The notes under the pieces were generated by a model. The model was not told the origin of the DNA and searched no databases. It saw only the letters and a list, made by a program, of their open reading frames with translations. Source: Sporodiniella umbellata (Eukaryota > Mucoromycota > Mucoromycetes > Mucorales > Rhizopodaceae). From it: a stretch of 64,000 nucleotides of DNA. Where the stretch lies: contig JAIXMR010000008.1 in the NCBI GenBank assembly GCA_025677835.1, forward strand, positions 248,001 to 312,000, in the 5' to 3' direction. The position numbers and the translations under genes are program-made. Each line of letters begins with the position of its first letter. The first letter of the stretch is position 1. Positions 47,253 to 59,800 of this stretch are shown piece after piece.

Positions 47253-49725
47253 TTACGATATTAAAGGGGGATTGTTCATGCTCGAATTGCCCATGTCCTT
47301 CTCGATTGCTTCGATTGCATCAGATACTCTCTTAAAAAGATTGGCTTGTCCAACAAGATCTAAAAGCCCAGACTTCTTGAATAGCTCCATTGGGCGCTCT
47401 TTAAGCTTAACAAAAGAAACTTTTACATTTCTAGCATGATATGCTTCAACTACTTCTAACAAGATTTGAATAGCACTACAGAAATAAAAAGGGAATGAAT
47501 AACTGAAAAGAGCCTATACTTTTTGTCATTTTACCTAGCGTCAATATATGGCATACTGGCGGCATCAAAAATCACATACGATAGCCCATTTAAACGAGGG
47601 CTTTCAGAAGGATGAATGGACATATCACCAAATTGTTCTAAACGACGTAATCTATCCTTTAGTTGACCTACGAACGTGATTAGTTAATTACGTACATAAA
47701 TCTTACAAAAAAGGTGTTTTACCGGTATTTGCAAAGAACAAAGGCTCCTCTATTCTTACAATGAGAACCTCTTCAATATGTTCTACCACATCTGGATCAT
47801 CTTGAATGGGTCTGAACTTTCTATTGTTTCCCTTTACACGTCCCTATATATCGTAAAGTATTGTACAAGTTTTAATTTTCTCCTGAGTTACTTATATAGC
47901 ATAAAGAACTTACCATGATCGAAATACGGGGATAGCTCGTTTCTTTAATTGTTAGGAGAAGTGACAGAGTAACGGCCAGAAGCGTTCCAAATTCTAGAGA
48001 AATCATAATTGTAGCTAAAAAGGTAACAGAAAGCAGTCCAAGATCGCGCCAAGCGCCAATTTTAAAAATAAAATGAAGGTCTTCAGGAAGCTCTCCAAGC
48101 AGAGAAAGAACGGCAACAAAAATGATACTTGAAAGAACACATTTGGGTAAATAATAGAAGTAAGGCAACAAAAAGAAAATAGCAACGAGAGCGCCCACGC
48201 CCGCAATAAGCCCTGCCATTTGAGTACGAGCCCCTGCTTTGTCATTAATCTTACTACGTGCGACCTATGAGGGAAATAGGAGAAGTGTCAATTGTTAAGC
48301 TGACAGTTTTTTTTTTGCCTCTTTTAGGAGACACTATTTTCTGCCTTCACTTACCGAGCCAAACGCAGGAATACCTTGAAAAAGACCGCTTACGATATTA
48401 GCAGTCCCCAAAGCCACCAGCTCACGGTTTGCACTCACAGAGTAGTTGTGTTTACTTGAGAACGTCTTTGAAATAACTACGGATTCAACAAAACCAATGA
48501 TGGCAATCATAGCGGAAGTGACCAGTAGATCCTTCAAATGTTTGTGGTCAGGAAAAACAGGGATTGAGGGTAGTGGAATCCCTTTGCCATCAATATTGCC
48601 AAGAATAGCTAACCCTTTGTTCTCCCAATCAAATATGTAGGTCAAAATACACGAGACAATGACAACTGTAAGCACTTCAGGAAGTAATTGAACCCATTTG
48701 AATTTTGACAGCTTTGATTTGGTAATGCGAGAGAAAACTAAAAAGGAAACGGATACAGTGGATACAGATGTGGTGAGTGCGTGGGAAAATTGTATATTTT
48801 TCATCAAAAATAGGAATCGAGCAATTGAACTTGAGGCTTCTGTAATGCCTTTTTCTTCACTAATTTGGACCAAACCAAGCAATATAATGCCTTGTTGAAG
48901 AGCAACGACAAGCCCCACACCAGAAATAAATCCGCGTAGTAGGGCTCTGCTCATCAAGCTATCCAAAAATCCAAGACGGAAAATTCCCAAAAGAAAAGTA
49001 AATATGCCTACAAAAATAGTCATCAAGCAAGCCCAAGCAAGGGGATCAACATGAGCGGTATGGTCATTGTTTAGTTGCGCAATGGAAGATCCAACCAATA
49101 GTGATAAGGTGGCCTCAGGACCAACAGACATTTGCCTAATTGGTTGTTATTTTTTTGCCACTCTTCACTAATCTTACCTAGACATACCAAAAACGGCATA
49201 CGTAATAGCGGGGAAAGCGATTGCATATAAACCGTGAATGGCTTCAAGTTTACACAAAGCAGTGGCATAGGACAAACCCTGAGGGATAAGTAAACAGGAT
49301 AGTGTAACACCTGCTATGAGATCACCCCAAAACAAAGAAAGTCGATAGCGGGGAAGCCATTCTAAGATTGGAAGATAATACTTGGATCTAACTTTGAATT
49401 TACTCCAAGCATCCTTGGGTGAACTATCATTGATCCTGGCGGAAGGCACTATAGACTGCTTAATAAACGTACATACTTACGTCTACTATAGTTACAAGGA
49501 GACGCTGTCATATATCGAGGTATATGTTGCTCAAGTCCTAAAAGCGATTGAGCTTCACTTGTTTGTGGTATTGTAAGTTCCTCTTCTTCGTCACTACTAT
49601 CGCCAACGTTAATAGTAGAGTGTGCACCTATTGTTGTCAAAATTAGACACTGTAATGCAACTACATTTAACACATGTCGGTGTCTTACTATTGCCTAAAG
49701 TCCTTTCCTTAGGTGAAGTACTCAT
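47253..49725 (-). CDS. SulP-family anion transporter (sulphate permease) with STAS domain
   Basis: Plasma- or vacuolar-membrane anion transporter of the SLC26/SulP family. Eight exons (introns 49628-49688, 49449-49480, 49136-49177, 48265-48354, 47844-47913, 47668-47722 and 47476-47534), 687 residues. An acidic N terminus (DSSDEEEELTIPQTSEAQSL) precedes the membrane domain, with signatures LIAGVTLSCLLIPQGLSYAT, GPEATLSLLVGSSIAQL, RGFISGVGLVVALQQ, and later ANRELVALGTANIVSGLF, SVARSKINDKAGARTQMAG. The STAS domain follows (VEEVLIVRIEEPLFFANT, VIFDAASMPYIDASAIQILL). Substrate could be sulphate or another anion; the vacuolar SUL-like YGR125W branch also has a long acidic N terminus. Intron 2 is only 32 nt. 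Confidence 0.92.
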
Positions 49726-50560
49726 TTTTTTTTTGCAACAACAAAAAAAAAAAGATAAAACGTAAATAAAGAAAACAGAAGGAGGAAAGTAACAAGTACT
49801 GTTAATAAGGAAACCGGGCGTTCAATCCCAAAACTCAGCATATGACTCTATTTATTTACATGGTTAGACATCTGTATTGTATTCTCGGACTTACTAGGCC
49901 CATATAAGCGGTCATCAAGAGCTGTCAGTGCAGGGTACTGTATTTTAGGTTTAGAATAGAATTACTGGAAATATTTATCGTAGTTGCTTTTAAAAAGCAA
50001 AAAAAAAACAAAAATAAAAGAACTCCAAATTTATGCAGAAAATGCTTGATACCCAAACACATACTTAGACAAGTCTAGAATTGACAACTAAAATCTATGT
50101 AAACCAGACCCTTCCCTTTTCTTCAAGCGAACCAAAAACGACAGATGAAACGTATTTAAGGAACGCTGTAACATCGAATGGCGGGGTTCTTAAACGCGAG
50201 TTATATCTCATTATATTGAAACAGCAAAGTCTACATGCTATGCAGTGCTATAACGACATCAAGTGATCAAACCTCATACGATATTTTATGTTATTGCTAT
50301 TACTATAATCTTCAGGCAGGGTATTCGTAAATATGCTCTTTTCAATACTCCTGGAGGAGTGTGATTATTCTTACACAACGTTTCAACATCTACAAATTTG
50401 AATACAGCATATGAATATGTCATCAATATCCATGCATGTGCTCCGAAACGAAAAAAAATCGAAAAAGAGATCTCGCCCATTCAGATACTGAAAAAACAAG
50501 TAGCTGTTTTATAATCAATCATTTCCGTTTTCTTTTTATTGTTTCTAATCGACTGGTATT
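49726..50560. other. Intergenic, ambiguous short ORFs
   Basis: Between the SulP start and the NDUFA1 stop. ORFs at 50081-50266 (plus) and 50286-50480 (minus) do not resemble a known protein. No intron signals tie them together. Contains the SulP promoter. Confidence 0.4.
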
Positions 50561-51061
50561 TTAGTGATTTCTCTTCTTTTCCAGATACCAAATACTAAAA
50601 AAGATATGAATGTTTAATTCATTCTCCTATTGTTTATTTTTCTTCCTTTTCCTCTTATTTGATACGTACCTGCTTGTGGCAAATGCTGCTGGTGCGATAG
50701 GCTCAGACTATAGTAGATGTTAGAATCAAACTTTAAGATTAATGGTGATTTACAGTTTGTCCTCGAACTGATCCAGTCAAACGTCTATCGCGCTCCATCA
50801 TTTGCTTTTCCCAAAGATCAAGGCCATATCTTGTGGGCTAATTCAAAAAACAAAGTTCAATTTGAAGCAAATAATGAGCAATGTACATGTTGGATGTACC
50901 TTTCTGTCATTAGAAAAATATCTAGTGATGTTTAAGCCTGTAGCGGTGATAGTAAAAAATCCTGTAATAACAGCAAAAGGAAGAAGTGATTCAAAAGGTA
51001 CGGGCTATTTTTAAAAGGAATTTTAGTATTCATGACTATTCGAATTCGCCTACTATACCAT
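50561..51061 (-). CDS. NDUFA1: Complex I accessory subunit NDUFA1/MWFE type (fungal 9.8-9.5 kDa)
   Basis: Small single-pass subunit of mitochondrial NADH:ubiquinone oxidoreductase, needed for membrane-arm assembly. Found by joining five exons: the ATG alone (51059-51061), 50900-51004, 50754-50837, 50670-50707 and 50561-50594. The introns are 51005-51058, 50838-50899, 50708-50753 and 50595-50669. The 264 nt encode 87 residues. The protein starts MPVPFESLLPFAVITGFFTI (membrane helix), then PTRYGLDLWEKQMMERDRR, LTGSVRGQT, SEPIAPAAFATSS and a short basic end. The YxLDxWEKQMMERDRRLTG block is the hallmark of fungal NDUFA1 and resembles YHWSLMERDRRISG of animal MWFE. No exon exceeds 105 nt, so it is invisible as a long ORF. 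Plus-strand ORFs across it are shadows. Confidence 0.85.
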
Positions 51062-52025
51062 AGTGTAAGTAACGGAGAATGGAGAGTATCAATGGGGATG
51101 AAAAAAAAATCTATAAAGCAAGGCCGCCACATTACATCCCAGATTGATGACGTAAATTCGGAGATCGGTTTCTGCTACAGTAAAAAACCCAAGCCGTTCT
51201 GTAATAGTTCACTTAATTGATTACATGGTTTAATCCATAAAACAATAAACCTTTATAGATTATATTATGCTGCCCCCCTTTTTTTTCTTTTTTTTTTTTT
51301 TTGGGAAACAAGAATTCGTAAAAGACTCGATCTTATAGATATAAGCTGTCGATGCGTCAACAAAAGCTTGCGGCTTCTCTAAGTCTTTGAGGAGCTGTTT
51401 TTTTTTTCACTGTTAAGTTATGTATAGCCCTCTGGCTTACAAAATAAAACTAAAATAAAAGAGGTCTTACCAAAGTTGTACCAATTGAAGCAAATCATTT
51501 GTAGCTCTTTTTAAACAAGCTTTTAAATATGGCACATGTTTTGAAGAAGAGTATATTGAGCCACCCGAAGCCTTTTACAGTACAATAAGCCGAAAACATA
51601 ATTCCCATAACTTTTGATTGCTTAGTAGTCCTAGAAGTCATTAAGTAACTTTAAGCACAGGTTGCTTTGAGGGTTTTCTAGTTTTTTGGTGCTATTAAGA
51701 AGACTTCATTCAATGCATCGAAGCTATAGATTAGTTACATACATACTCTAAAAGCCTTTTTTTTTGTGTTCGCAACACTTCTTTTGACTAAAGTAAAAAG
51801 GACCGACTAGTCATTTAGAAAACCACGCAAACACAGACTGGAGGAACAAAATCAAATGTTTGGATCAGTGGTATTTACGCTCTACATCACCAAGATAAGC
51901 ACCCACAGTAGGAAATAGATATGAGACAGTTTTGGTTTTATGTCTCAGTTTTTTTTTAAAAAAAAAATAAGCATCGAGAAATTTTTTGTTTTTTTCGAAC
52001 AATTGCATTTACTCTTTAAAAGATT
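51062..52025. other. Intergenic, NDUFA1 / coiled-coil gene promoters
   Basis: Divergent spacer. Contains C6-T8 and T-rich runs near 51272-51302 and an A/T palindromic run near 51950-51967. No gene recognised. Confidence 0.45.
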
Positions 52026-52582
52026 ATGTCAATAGAAAAAGCAACTGAAAGCGATGTTCTCATTAAACGAAAAGCTCACTTAATTTCGCTTAAGGATCGT
52101 TTAAAAAAGTACAAGACAAAGAATGAGCTGATCGTAAAACACCCTCACGGACTTTTTCTAAACATAAGTAATTAAACGAGCCCTTTCTAGATTCAAAGAG
52201 AAATTGAAGAAGAGACAAAGCAGTCGGAAAGGGATGCTTTAAAAAAGATAGAGAATGAGCGAATGGAAGCCGAAAGAAAGGTTCTGTTAGAAGAATTGCA
52301 GAAAGCAGAGTTGCAGAGATCTACAATACCCAACATGCGAAAAGGTGATCCCCCTAGCGCGACATTATTTATTAGGCAACCACTAATATATTTTTAGTAT
52401 CAACCTACCCTCAACCTCAAACAGTACTCCAGCTACAATTAGAATGGCAACAGCAGCTACAAATGCTAAACCAACAGCCACACAGACCTCAACAAACACC
52501 CCAATCAAATGCTATGTCGTTTGGATACCCAACAACAGTAACAGAAAAAGAAGCAATCAGTTGGCTAAAAAATGGCTTTTAA
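52026..52582 (+). CDS. Small coiled-coil, Gln-rich protein of unknown function
   Basis: Three exons (introns 52134-52190 and 52345-52397), 148 residues, all junctions in frame. Residues ~1-100 are a charged helix rich in K, E, R and L (KAHLISLKDRLKKYKTKNEL, REIEEETKQSERDALKKIE, ERKVLLEELQKAELQRS), probably a coiled coil. The C-terminal 50 residues are Gln/Pro-rich (QLQLEWQQQLQMLNQQPHRP) and end in EAISWLKNGF. No membrane segment or signal. I do not recognise the family; a subunit of a chromatin or transcription complex is one guess. The spliced structure and length suggest a genuine gene. Confidence 0.65.
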
Positions 52583-53443
52583 AATCGATGATCCCAGATC
52601 AAGCTATATTGCTCTAACTATTATTCTTGTATATACTGAGTTTGTTTTGAAAATACAAGAATTTTTCCTAAACAAGCAAAATTTTTAAAACTTACCAAAT
52701 CCCTCAGTTTGTGTCCCCATGCAGAAAATTTTTCTTTAAAGAGAAAGACTTCCATTTTGGCTACACAGACGTAGTTGCACTTCCTTCTGAATTCATATGT
52801 AGTCTAAGGAGCGATATCAGGCCATCGTCTACATACATTAAAGTACATGAAAAAAAACCATACATATCGTTTTGAATCAAAATTGCTAATAAAAAGGCAG
52901 TACTCATTATTTCTGAAAAACGAGTTTCATATTCACGAAATTGCACTGGCCATACTTTCAGGGTTCGAAACAATCTATAAAAATTTATAATTTAAACTCA
53001 TTCAGAGACTTGAGCGCTAAGACGCTAAAAATTTATGACCAAATATGTATAATTTCTCTATTTGAATTGATAACTCTTGAAGTAAAAAACACTTCTCGTA
53101 TTTACAGAACCAAATGGATATAAATAAAAAACCGTTTCTGCAGAAAAGGCTTAGAAGTTGTAATTTTAAACAGTATCTTTTAGAAGATCCGATGCAGTCT
53201 CTGTTTGAGTAAAAGAAATACTTCAACATAACAGGTGTCAAAAATTTCTGCTTTGTGTATTCGTACAACTAACCAGTGACTAGGTTTAGAAATTTTTGCT
53301 TTTCATTGGCTGAAAAGCCAGGAACGATAGATTAGGAACACTTTGCTGGTTACTTCATCCTCTAATCATATAAATAGAATGTGTTTTCTTTTCTCAATTA
53401 GAAGCCTTAGCGCTTGTCTTGAACACTGGTTGTTTTTTACTCG
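52583..53443. other. Intergenic, ZIP promoter region
   Basis: AT-rich spacer before the zinc transporter. A minus ORF at 52761-52973 is unassigned. No metal-response element was identified by eye. Confidence 0.4.
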
Positions 53444-54665
53444 ATGAATTTAAACTATTTGTTTACTGCTTTTCTCCTATTAAGTCAAGCTTATGGACAA
53501 GAAGGTATTTTAGATCATTTAAAAACAACAATTGTTTGCTTACTTTGTTTTTAGACGCTTCAGAAAACAAATGTGATATTGAAGAAATAGAAGATTATAA
53601 TATGGGCCTTCGAATTGGCTCTATTTTTATCATCTTAGCAACTACGGCTATAGGTACATATACACCTATTTTGCTGCATAGAATTAGTCCTTATCAAAAG
53701 GGTGGAGCTCGAGACTGGTTGCTGACAGTAGGAAAATTCTGTATGTATAAGATTTTGAAACTTTATTAGAAATTTTACTGAGTAATTTTTTTTGCTTAGT
53801 TGGTACTGGAGTAATTCTTGCTACTGCTTTTGTTCACATGCTTCCGGAAGCACTTGAAAATTTTGAAAGCCCATGCCTTTCAGAAGGATGGTTATCTTAT
53901 GGAGGTTTTGCTGGTGTATTTTGTATGATTGCTTCTTTTGCTTTACAATTACTAGAAGTGGCCTCAGTATCCCATATGAACAAACTTCGCAAAGGAAAAG
54001 CTGAAAAGGTCGACACGGAGTTTGGAAATACCAAATACAAGCTGAAGGATAACGAAAATACAGAAAGTCTGTCTGTAAACTCAAAAACTCTTGCCTCTCC
54101 TTCAGTCCCTTGTGAGAACACCCATCATATAGGAGATGACCACGGTCATACTCATGGAATGTTTCTTGAGGGCGACGAAGCAATGAATCACATTGGAACG
54201 TATATCCTAGAACTTGGTATTATTATGCACTCTATTCTAATTGGTGTTGCTCTGGCAGTGACTGGAAAGGACGAGTTTACTACTTTATTAATTGCCTTGG
54301 TTTTTCATCAATTCTTTGAGGGTATGGCCTTAGGTACCCGTTTAAATGAAATCAACTACGAACGCTGGTATAAACCTGTTATGATGGGCTTTCTTTATAT
54401 ATGTATGACTCCTATTGGTATTGCTATCGGCGTCGGAATTCATAGCAGCTTTAACAGTAACTCATATTCTTATGTTTTGTCCCAAGCCATTCTTGATTCG
54501 CTTTCTGCCGGTATCCTTCTTTACAATGCGTATGTTTCCCTCATGAGTATGGAAATTAGCCATAATCACGCCTTCCATAACTCAAGCACTTCTCGCAAAT
54601 TAGTCTGCTTTATTTCCATGTACATTGGTGCAGGCCTGATGGCTTTGATTGGAGAATGGGCCTAG
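53444..54665 (+). CDS. ZIP-family zinc/iron transporter
   Basis: Imports zinc (or iron/manganese) into the cytosol. Three exons (introns 53505-53554 and 53741-53799), 370 residues. An N-terminal signal peptide (MNLNYLFTAFLLLSQAYGQ) precedes a short outer segment. Membrane helices: LRIGSIFIILATTAIGTYTP, GTGVILATAFVHMLPEAL, VFCMIASFALQLLEV, then after a loop IGTYILELGIIMHSILIGVAL, TTLLIALVFHQFFEGMALG and three more. The metal-binding residues of helices IV-V are present (HSILIGVAL with His/Ser, HQFFEGMALG). The cytosolic loop carries His-rich DDHGHTHGM. Start chosen as the ATG giving the signal peptide. ZIP/IRT-like subfamily; substrate inferred. Confidence 0.93.
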
Positions 54666-55985
54666 AGATAGTTCAGTCTAAAACATCTACTTTAAAATTT
54701 ATCAACGTATTAATCAAAGAAAAATTAGCTATTAAATTAGCAAATATCTATAGCTAGAATTTGCCGTTTTATCAAATGATGTGTTTTAGCACAATTCAAT
54801 AATAAAGAGGTTTCTCTTGACTTTTATAAAAAAAAAACCGTATAACTTGTGGTTTTTTTTGTAAAGGGGTTTTGTTTAAACACACACACACTTTTTGAAA
54901 ATCAAAGAAAAGTTATAATAAAGACAGATAAATTAGAAAAAATTGTTATGTTTAATATTAAGCTCTTAGAGCAACCTGAGATTGTGGTTGATTATTTTTT
55001 TTTTGAAAGTCTTGTTTACAGGCTACCTTCTACTCCGTTGGCTTTTATTTGTGTTTTAAACCAAGAGCTAATCAATTCATGCAGAAGAATGCAAAATTAA
55101 ATTGGCGCAAGGCACCACTGAGAAGGAACTTTAAAATGCTTGGCTTCGGGCTTCAATCGCGGTTTCTGTTTTTAAAAAGCAAAAAATGTGTTTAATAATA
55201 AAATAAACACTATATGTATGTATAACTGTAGTTTCTTTTCAATCAAAGAGGGAAAGAAAGAAAAAGTAAAAATTGTATTTTATGTGACTTAATAAAACAC
55301 TCTAAGATGCAACAACAGATTCAACTGATTTTCAATTTCAACTATGTACTTTACACACGTCTTTGAAGTCTCTTTTAAAAAAACAGAAGTTGAAAAACTA
55401 GAGCCAGTCGTTATTTTAGGCTTTAGTTGCATTATAGTTATGAATTTTTGCATCTTCGTTTTGGTTTTGAAAATAACTCACTGTATTGAATACAAACCCA
55501 CTAAAGCATTCGAAAGTTTTTAACAGGTACCCTTATAGTTTTCATTGCATATATGTATTTTTTGTTCTTTAGCTTGTCAAAATTTATAGTAGGCGGTCTT
55601 TTTCCAAATTCTAAAAATTCAAAAGTGGTTTAGTATTTGATGGCTGTAAAACGAGGTGACTGTAAGTGTTAGTGAGGGTTTTTTTATTTGAAGTAAAAAA
55701 AATAAAGTCATATACTAACAAATCAGTTTGACAGGCGCAAAAAGCCATTTTGTTACTTTTAAATAGATTTACTTCTCAGTTGTTTTGAATTGCAACTAAA
55801 AAATTATTAATATAAGACATCAACAAACCTAGTTAAATTGTATTGCCTGATTTCCTATTTTTGTAAACTTGTTGTACAAAAGGCGATGGTTCAAAAGGAA
55901 AGTTGTATTTTTTTTGAAGTGCTAAAAATTGCTAGCACCGTCAGCAGTAAATCTGTTCCTTTATTTATATGTATATTGTTGATGT

Positions 55986-56023
<38 letters not shown>

Positions 56024-56800
56024 ACAGTACAGACTCTGGTGCCGCATGGTTGTTGCTTTCTGAATTTCTTTTCGCAATTCTAGGACAAGTGCTTATTTCT
56101 TTTTCATTGATCATTTTCTTAGATTGCATATTGTTTAGTGCTTTTTCTTAGAGAATAAATGCTAACAATGCTTTTTTTTAAAGCACTGTATTTAAACAAA
56201 GGTGTACCTTAACTTTTGAGCCTTTTTTTCTCGAAAACTGAGTAGAATAGAATGGTATTGATAAAAAACAGCTGGTTGTATTAAAAATAAAAAAGTATGA
56301 TATGTATTCTGTACGTATAAACTTATTTCAACTTTCAATTAGCAACTAGCTATTACTAAAAAGTTTGTATCAATCCTAAAAATACAACCTGAAAAGTCAC
56401 GTCAGTATTATCGCCATTTCTAAATCTCGAAAATTTTTTGGCTTATAAAAGCTTTTTTTTATCATTACGCCAACTAAAGCTTCACTCGTTTATTCAGACG
56501 GCTTTGTGTAATACATAGCAAAAGATATTCTGTATGTCCAACTAGACTAAGCTCTTTAAAGTAGATATAAAAAACGGCTGCGAATTGTATTTTTATGCTG
56601 TAGATTACGCAAAGTTTGGCTGAAGCCATTAACTGCATTCAATTTAAAAAGGTTGGAGGTAAGTTGTCATATCGCCATAAAGTGAAACATGATTTAAAAA
56701 AGGGAAACCCTAAAGCTTAATGAGACGCTAGTTTTAGGTGGCGTTTTAAAAACAGTAGTAATTTTTTTCCTTCCTCTTCTTAAAAAATAACTTTAATAAA
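54666..56800. other. 2.1 kb intergenic, A36 run and possible unplaced exons
   Basis: AT-rich, containing an A36 run at 55987-56022. A plus ORF at 54849-55100 (83 codons) is unassigned. At about 56604-56658 a plus-strand segment bounded by TGTAG and GTAAGT is open (AEAINCIQFKKVG) and could be an exon leading towards a TTTTAG near 56738, but no start exon was found. The overlapping minus strand at 56475-56628 is also open (51 codons, MASAKLCVIYS). Confidence 0.35.
55987..56022. repeat. A36 homopolymer
   Basis: Thirty-six A in the spacer downstream of the ZIP gene. Confidence 0.9.
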
Positions 56801-59800
56801 ATGGCAGAGATTCCACTTGATTCTGAAGAGCGCGAAAAAGTAAAAGCAACTCTTGAAACCGTCAAAAATCGAATAATTACCACAGGAAAACTGTTTAAGA
56901 GCTTGTCTGCAGCAAGAGACGGTAAGTGCTTCATAATTTACAAAAAGAATTTCTAACACAGTTTAAATTAGACGTTCAAGAGAAAACACGGCAGATCGGC
57001 GAGCTACAAAAAAGTTTGGACGAATCTTTAAAAGCTACAGATACATGCAATCTCAAGTTCTTTGAGTTGGAAACAAAATACAATGAATTGAAGAACTCGC
57101 AAAAAGAGGGTGATCCAGTAGAATTGACTAAAAAACTTCGAATTCACGAACAGAAAATTGCAGCTTTAACTCAAGAAAAAATAAAGCTAGATTCTGTTAC
57201 TCAGAGTAGAGATGTAAGTAAAACTTTTGTTTTTGTTTTTTCAAAAAAAAAAAAAAAACATGTCCATGTCCATTCCTGCTTTTTTAAATGAAAATTGACT
57301 TTTTTTTAGCTGTATGTACAACAACTGGAAGCCAAGTGCGAAATGCTCAAAAGCGATACAAGTCATAAGCCACAAAACACCAACACAGAAACCAGAAAGC
57401 TATATCAATCGCTAAAGAAAAAAGAAGAGGAGATACGGGAAATAAAGTTGGAATTGGAGGAAGAGCGCAATGCAAATGAAAAGACTGACGATTCTTTAAT
57501 GGAGCTTCAAGTAGACCATTCCATGCTAAAAACGAATCATGAAGAGTTACAAGAAGAGCTTAAATTAAGCAAAGAAAAATGCTCGACATATGAAAAAGAA
57601 ATTAGCAAGTTGGACGCACTACAGCAAGATTTAAATACAAAGCTACATGAAGCTAACGAAAAAGCTTCTAAAGCTAAAGAAAGAATCGCAAAAGCTGAAG
57701 AAAGGGCAGTAAGAGCCGAAGAAAGAGCGTCAAAGGCTGAAGAAAGGGCATCTAAAGCTGAAGAGAGAGCAGTAAGAGCTAGGTCTACTTCTGCAGGAGG
57801 ATATCCATTGTCCACTACTGCAGAGAATTCAGCAGAATACAATGCATTAAATCAAAAATACCGATGTGTCAAGGCTGACTTGCAAATGATCAAGTCTTAC
57901 AATGCACACTTGCAGCAACAAATGAGAGAAATGCTGATTAAGCAGGGAAACACTTCGGATGAAGAAATGGATAATGATTTTGTTAACTCCGGCCCTATAC
58001 AGTCGCTTCCATCATCTATTTCGACTGAACCATTCCCCAAAACACCTATCCCCACTTCACCACTAACAGCTTTTTCTCTGATAGCAACAGACCCTGCCAA
58101 AAAGCAGTCGTTGGTACTAGACCATACACTCAAACAATCAAACTCACCAGCATCTACATCGACACAACTCTCAACAAATAATGTACAGCTTCATTCAAAC
58201 GACCATTCTGACTCATTGATTCATACCACACAAAAACAAAAGCAAAGTTTCCTGTCCAAACCACAGGCATCAGTAATTCAAAAACAAGATAATCCACCAG
58301 AAGCACACTTAGCCCAAGTCTCATCTACGCCTCAAAAGTTGAAGCGTAGTTCGCTATCTGGGACTTTACCGTCAAATCAACAAATACCAAATCAGAGCAC
58401 AGACAGTAGTTCGCCAAAAAGAAAAAGACAGGAACCTTTACAACTAGCTAATGAAATAACAGACAAGGCCGCTTACCGCACTAGTGGTCTTATACCACCT
58501 CCACCTATTGTAGCTTCTATGCGGGCTTCGCCTAGACCTAAAGCATCCAAGCTGGAGAAGTTTGTCAACAGTCGTAACCCGTCAAAACTTATCGGCTCTA
58601 AACCAACATCCTCAATGAAAAAAAAGATAGAACCCGCAACGGAGGCTAACGAGGTTCTTGTATCAAAAAAGGTTAAATTGGATAACAAATATCTTAAAAT
58701 ATCAGAGCAGTTGCTCCTTACCAAATCCGCTCCTACTGGTTTGGTGGATCTTCATGAAGAACTCAACTCAGTCTTATCAGAAATGGAGTCGTGTTTTGAA
58801 AAAATAAGGTCCGTGGCCAACCCCTCTGATGGATCATCCACTGAGTTTGGTATCCAAGGTGGGGTAACCATACACACTCCAGAATCAATGGATAAGAGAG
58901 AAATTTTATATGCTTGGCTCCTAAGATCCTTAACATACAACAACAGAAATTTACATGAAAAAGTCACACAATCAATTGCCAACATTGTCACAAAGCGTTG
59001 CCTGGTAGCCAAACCTCAAAGCATTCTGATGTACGTTTTATTTGTATATGTAGCTAATTTCTAAAAACATATTTATATATAAATATATAGGCGCTATACG
59101 AGAACTATAGCTATTCTTTGCAAAGAAGAAAATGATACTCAACGCATACAAGCTTTGTGCTTTGACTTGACACAATACTCAAAGTGTGCTATAAACACCA
59201 TGAATTGCATGTTGAACGTCGCATGTATCTATAACAGCTGCTTAAAAACAACATCACCACACCACACTGTTGGAACACAACTAATTTGTAACTCGATGAG
59301 TTCCGTTGTGAAACAAGTCGCTTCATCTTTTATCAGCCCAGCACAAAAAGAAAATGTAAGTTGAGCTACACTATACATACATATACTAACTTATGGTCAT
59401 AGATAAACGGAGTCTATACCAAAATTGCCACTTTATTTGAATGGCCCAACTTTGAGGATGCGCCTACGCTAGAGTCTGCTATAGACTCTATTGTTATTGC
59501 GCTGAAGAACCCAAAGTTTGACGAGGATTACAGCTGCGAAAAAGGTAAAAGGTTTCTTTAACATTACAGACACTTATATGTCTTTATATAGGAAATTATG
59601 AGCACATACGGTTCTGCATTGTCAAGAGCTCTGAACTGCTATTCTATAGATTGAATAATTGGAATTTCATGTATGATAGCTTTATTCGAAGCACTCTATG
59701 GCCTCTACTTTCTGTTAAAAAGGCAGACAACATATGTTTAGAGCTATTTGGTAAAAAAAAAAAAGAAAAAAAAAAAAAACCTAATTTCCATATTAGGAGT

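Noticed and set aside
50717..51014. Plus-strand ORFs that at first looked like a small gene
   Set aside because: They are antisense to the NDUFA1 exons, which make a recognisable protein.
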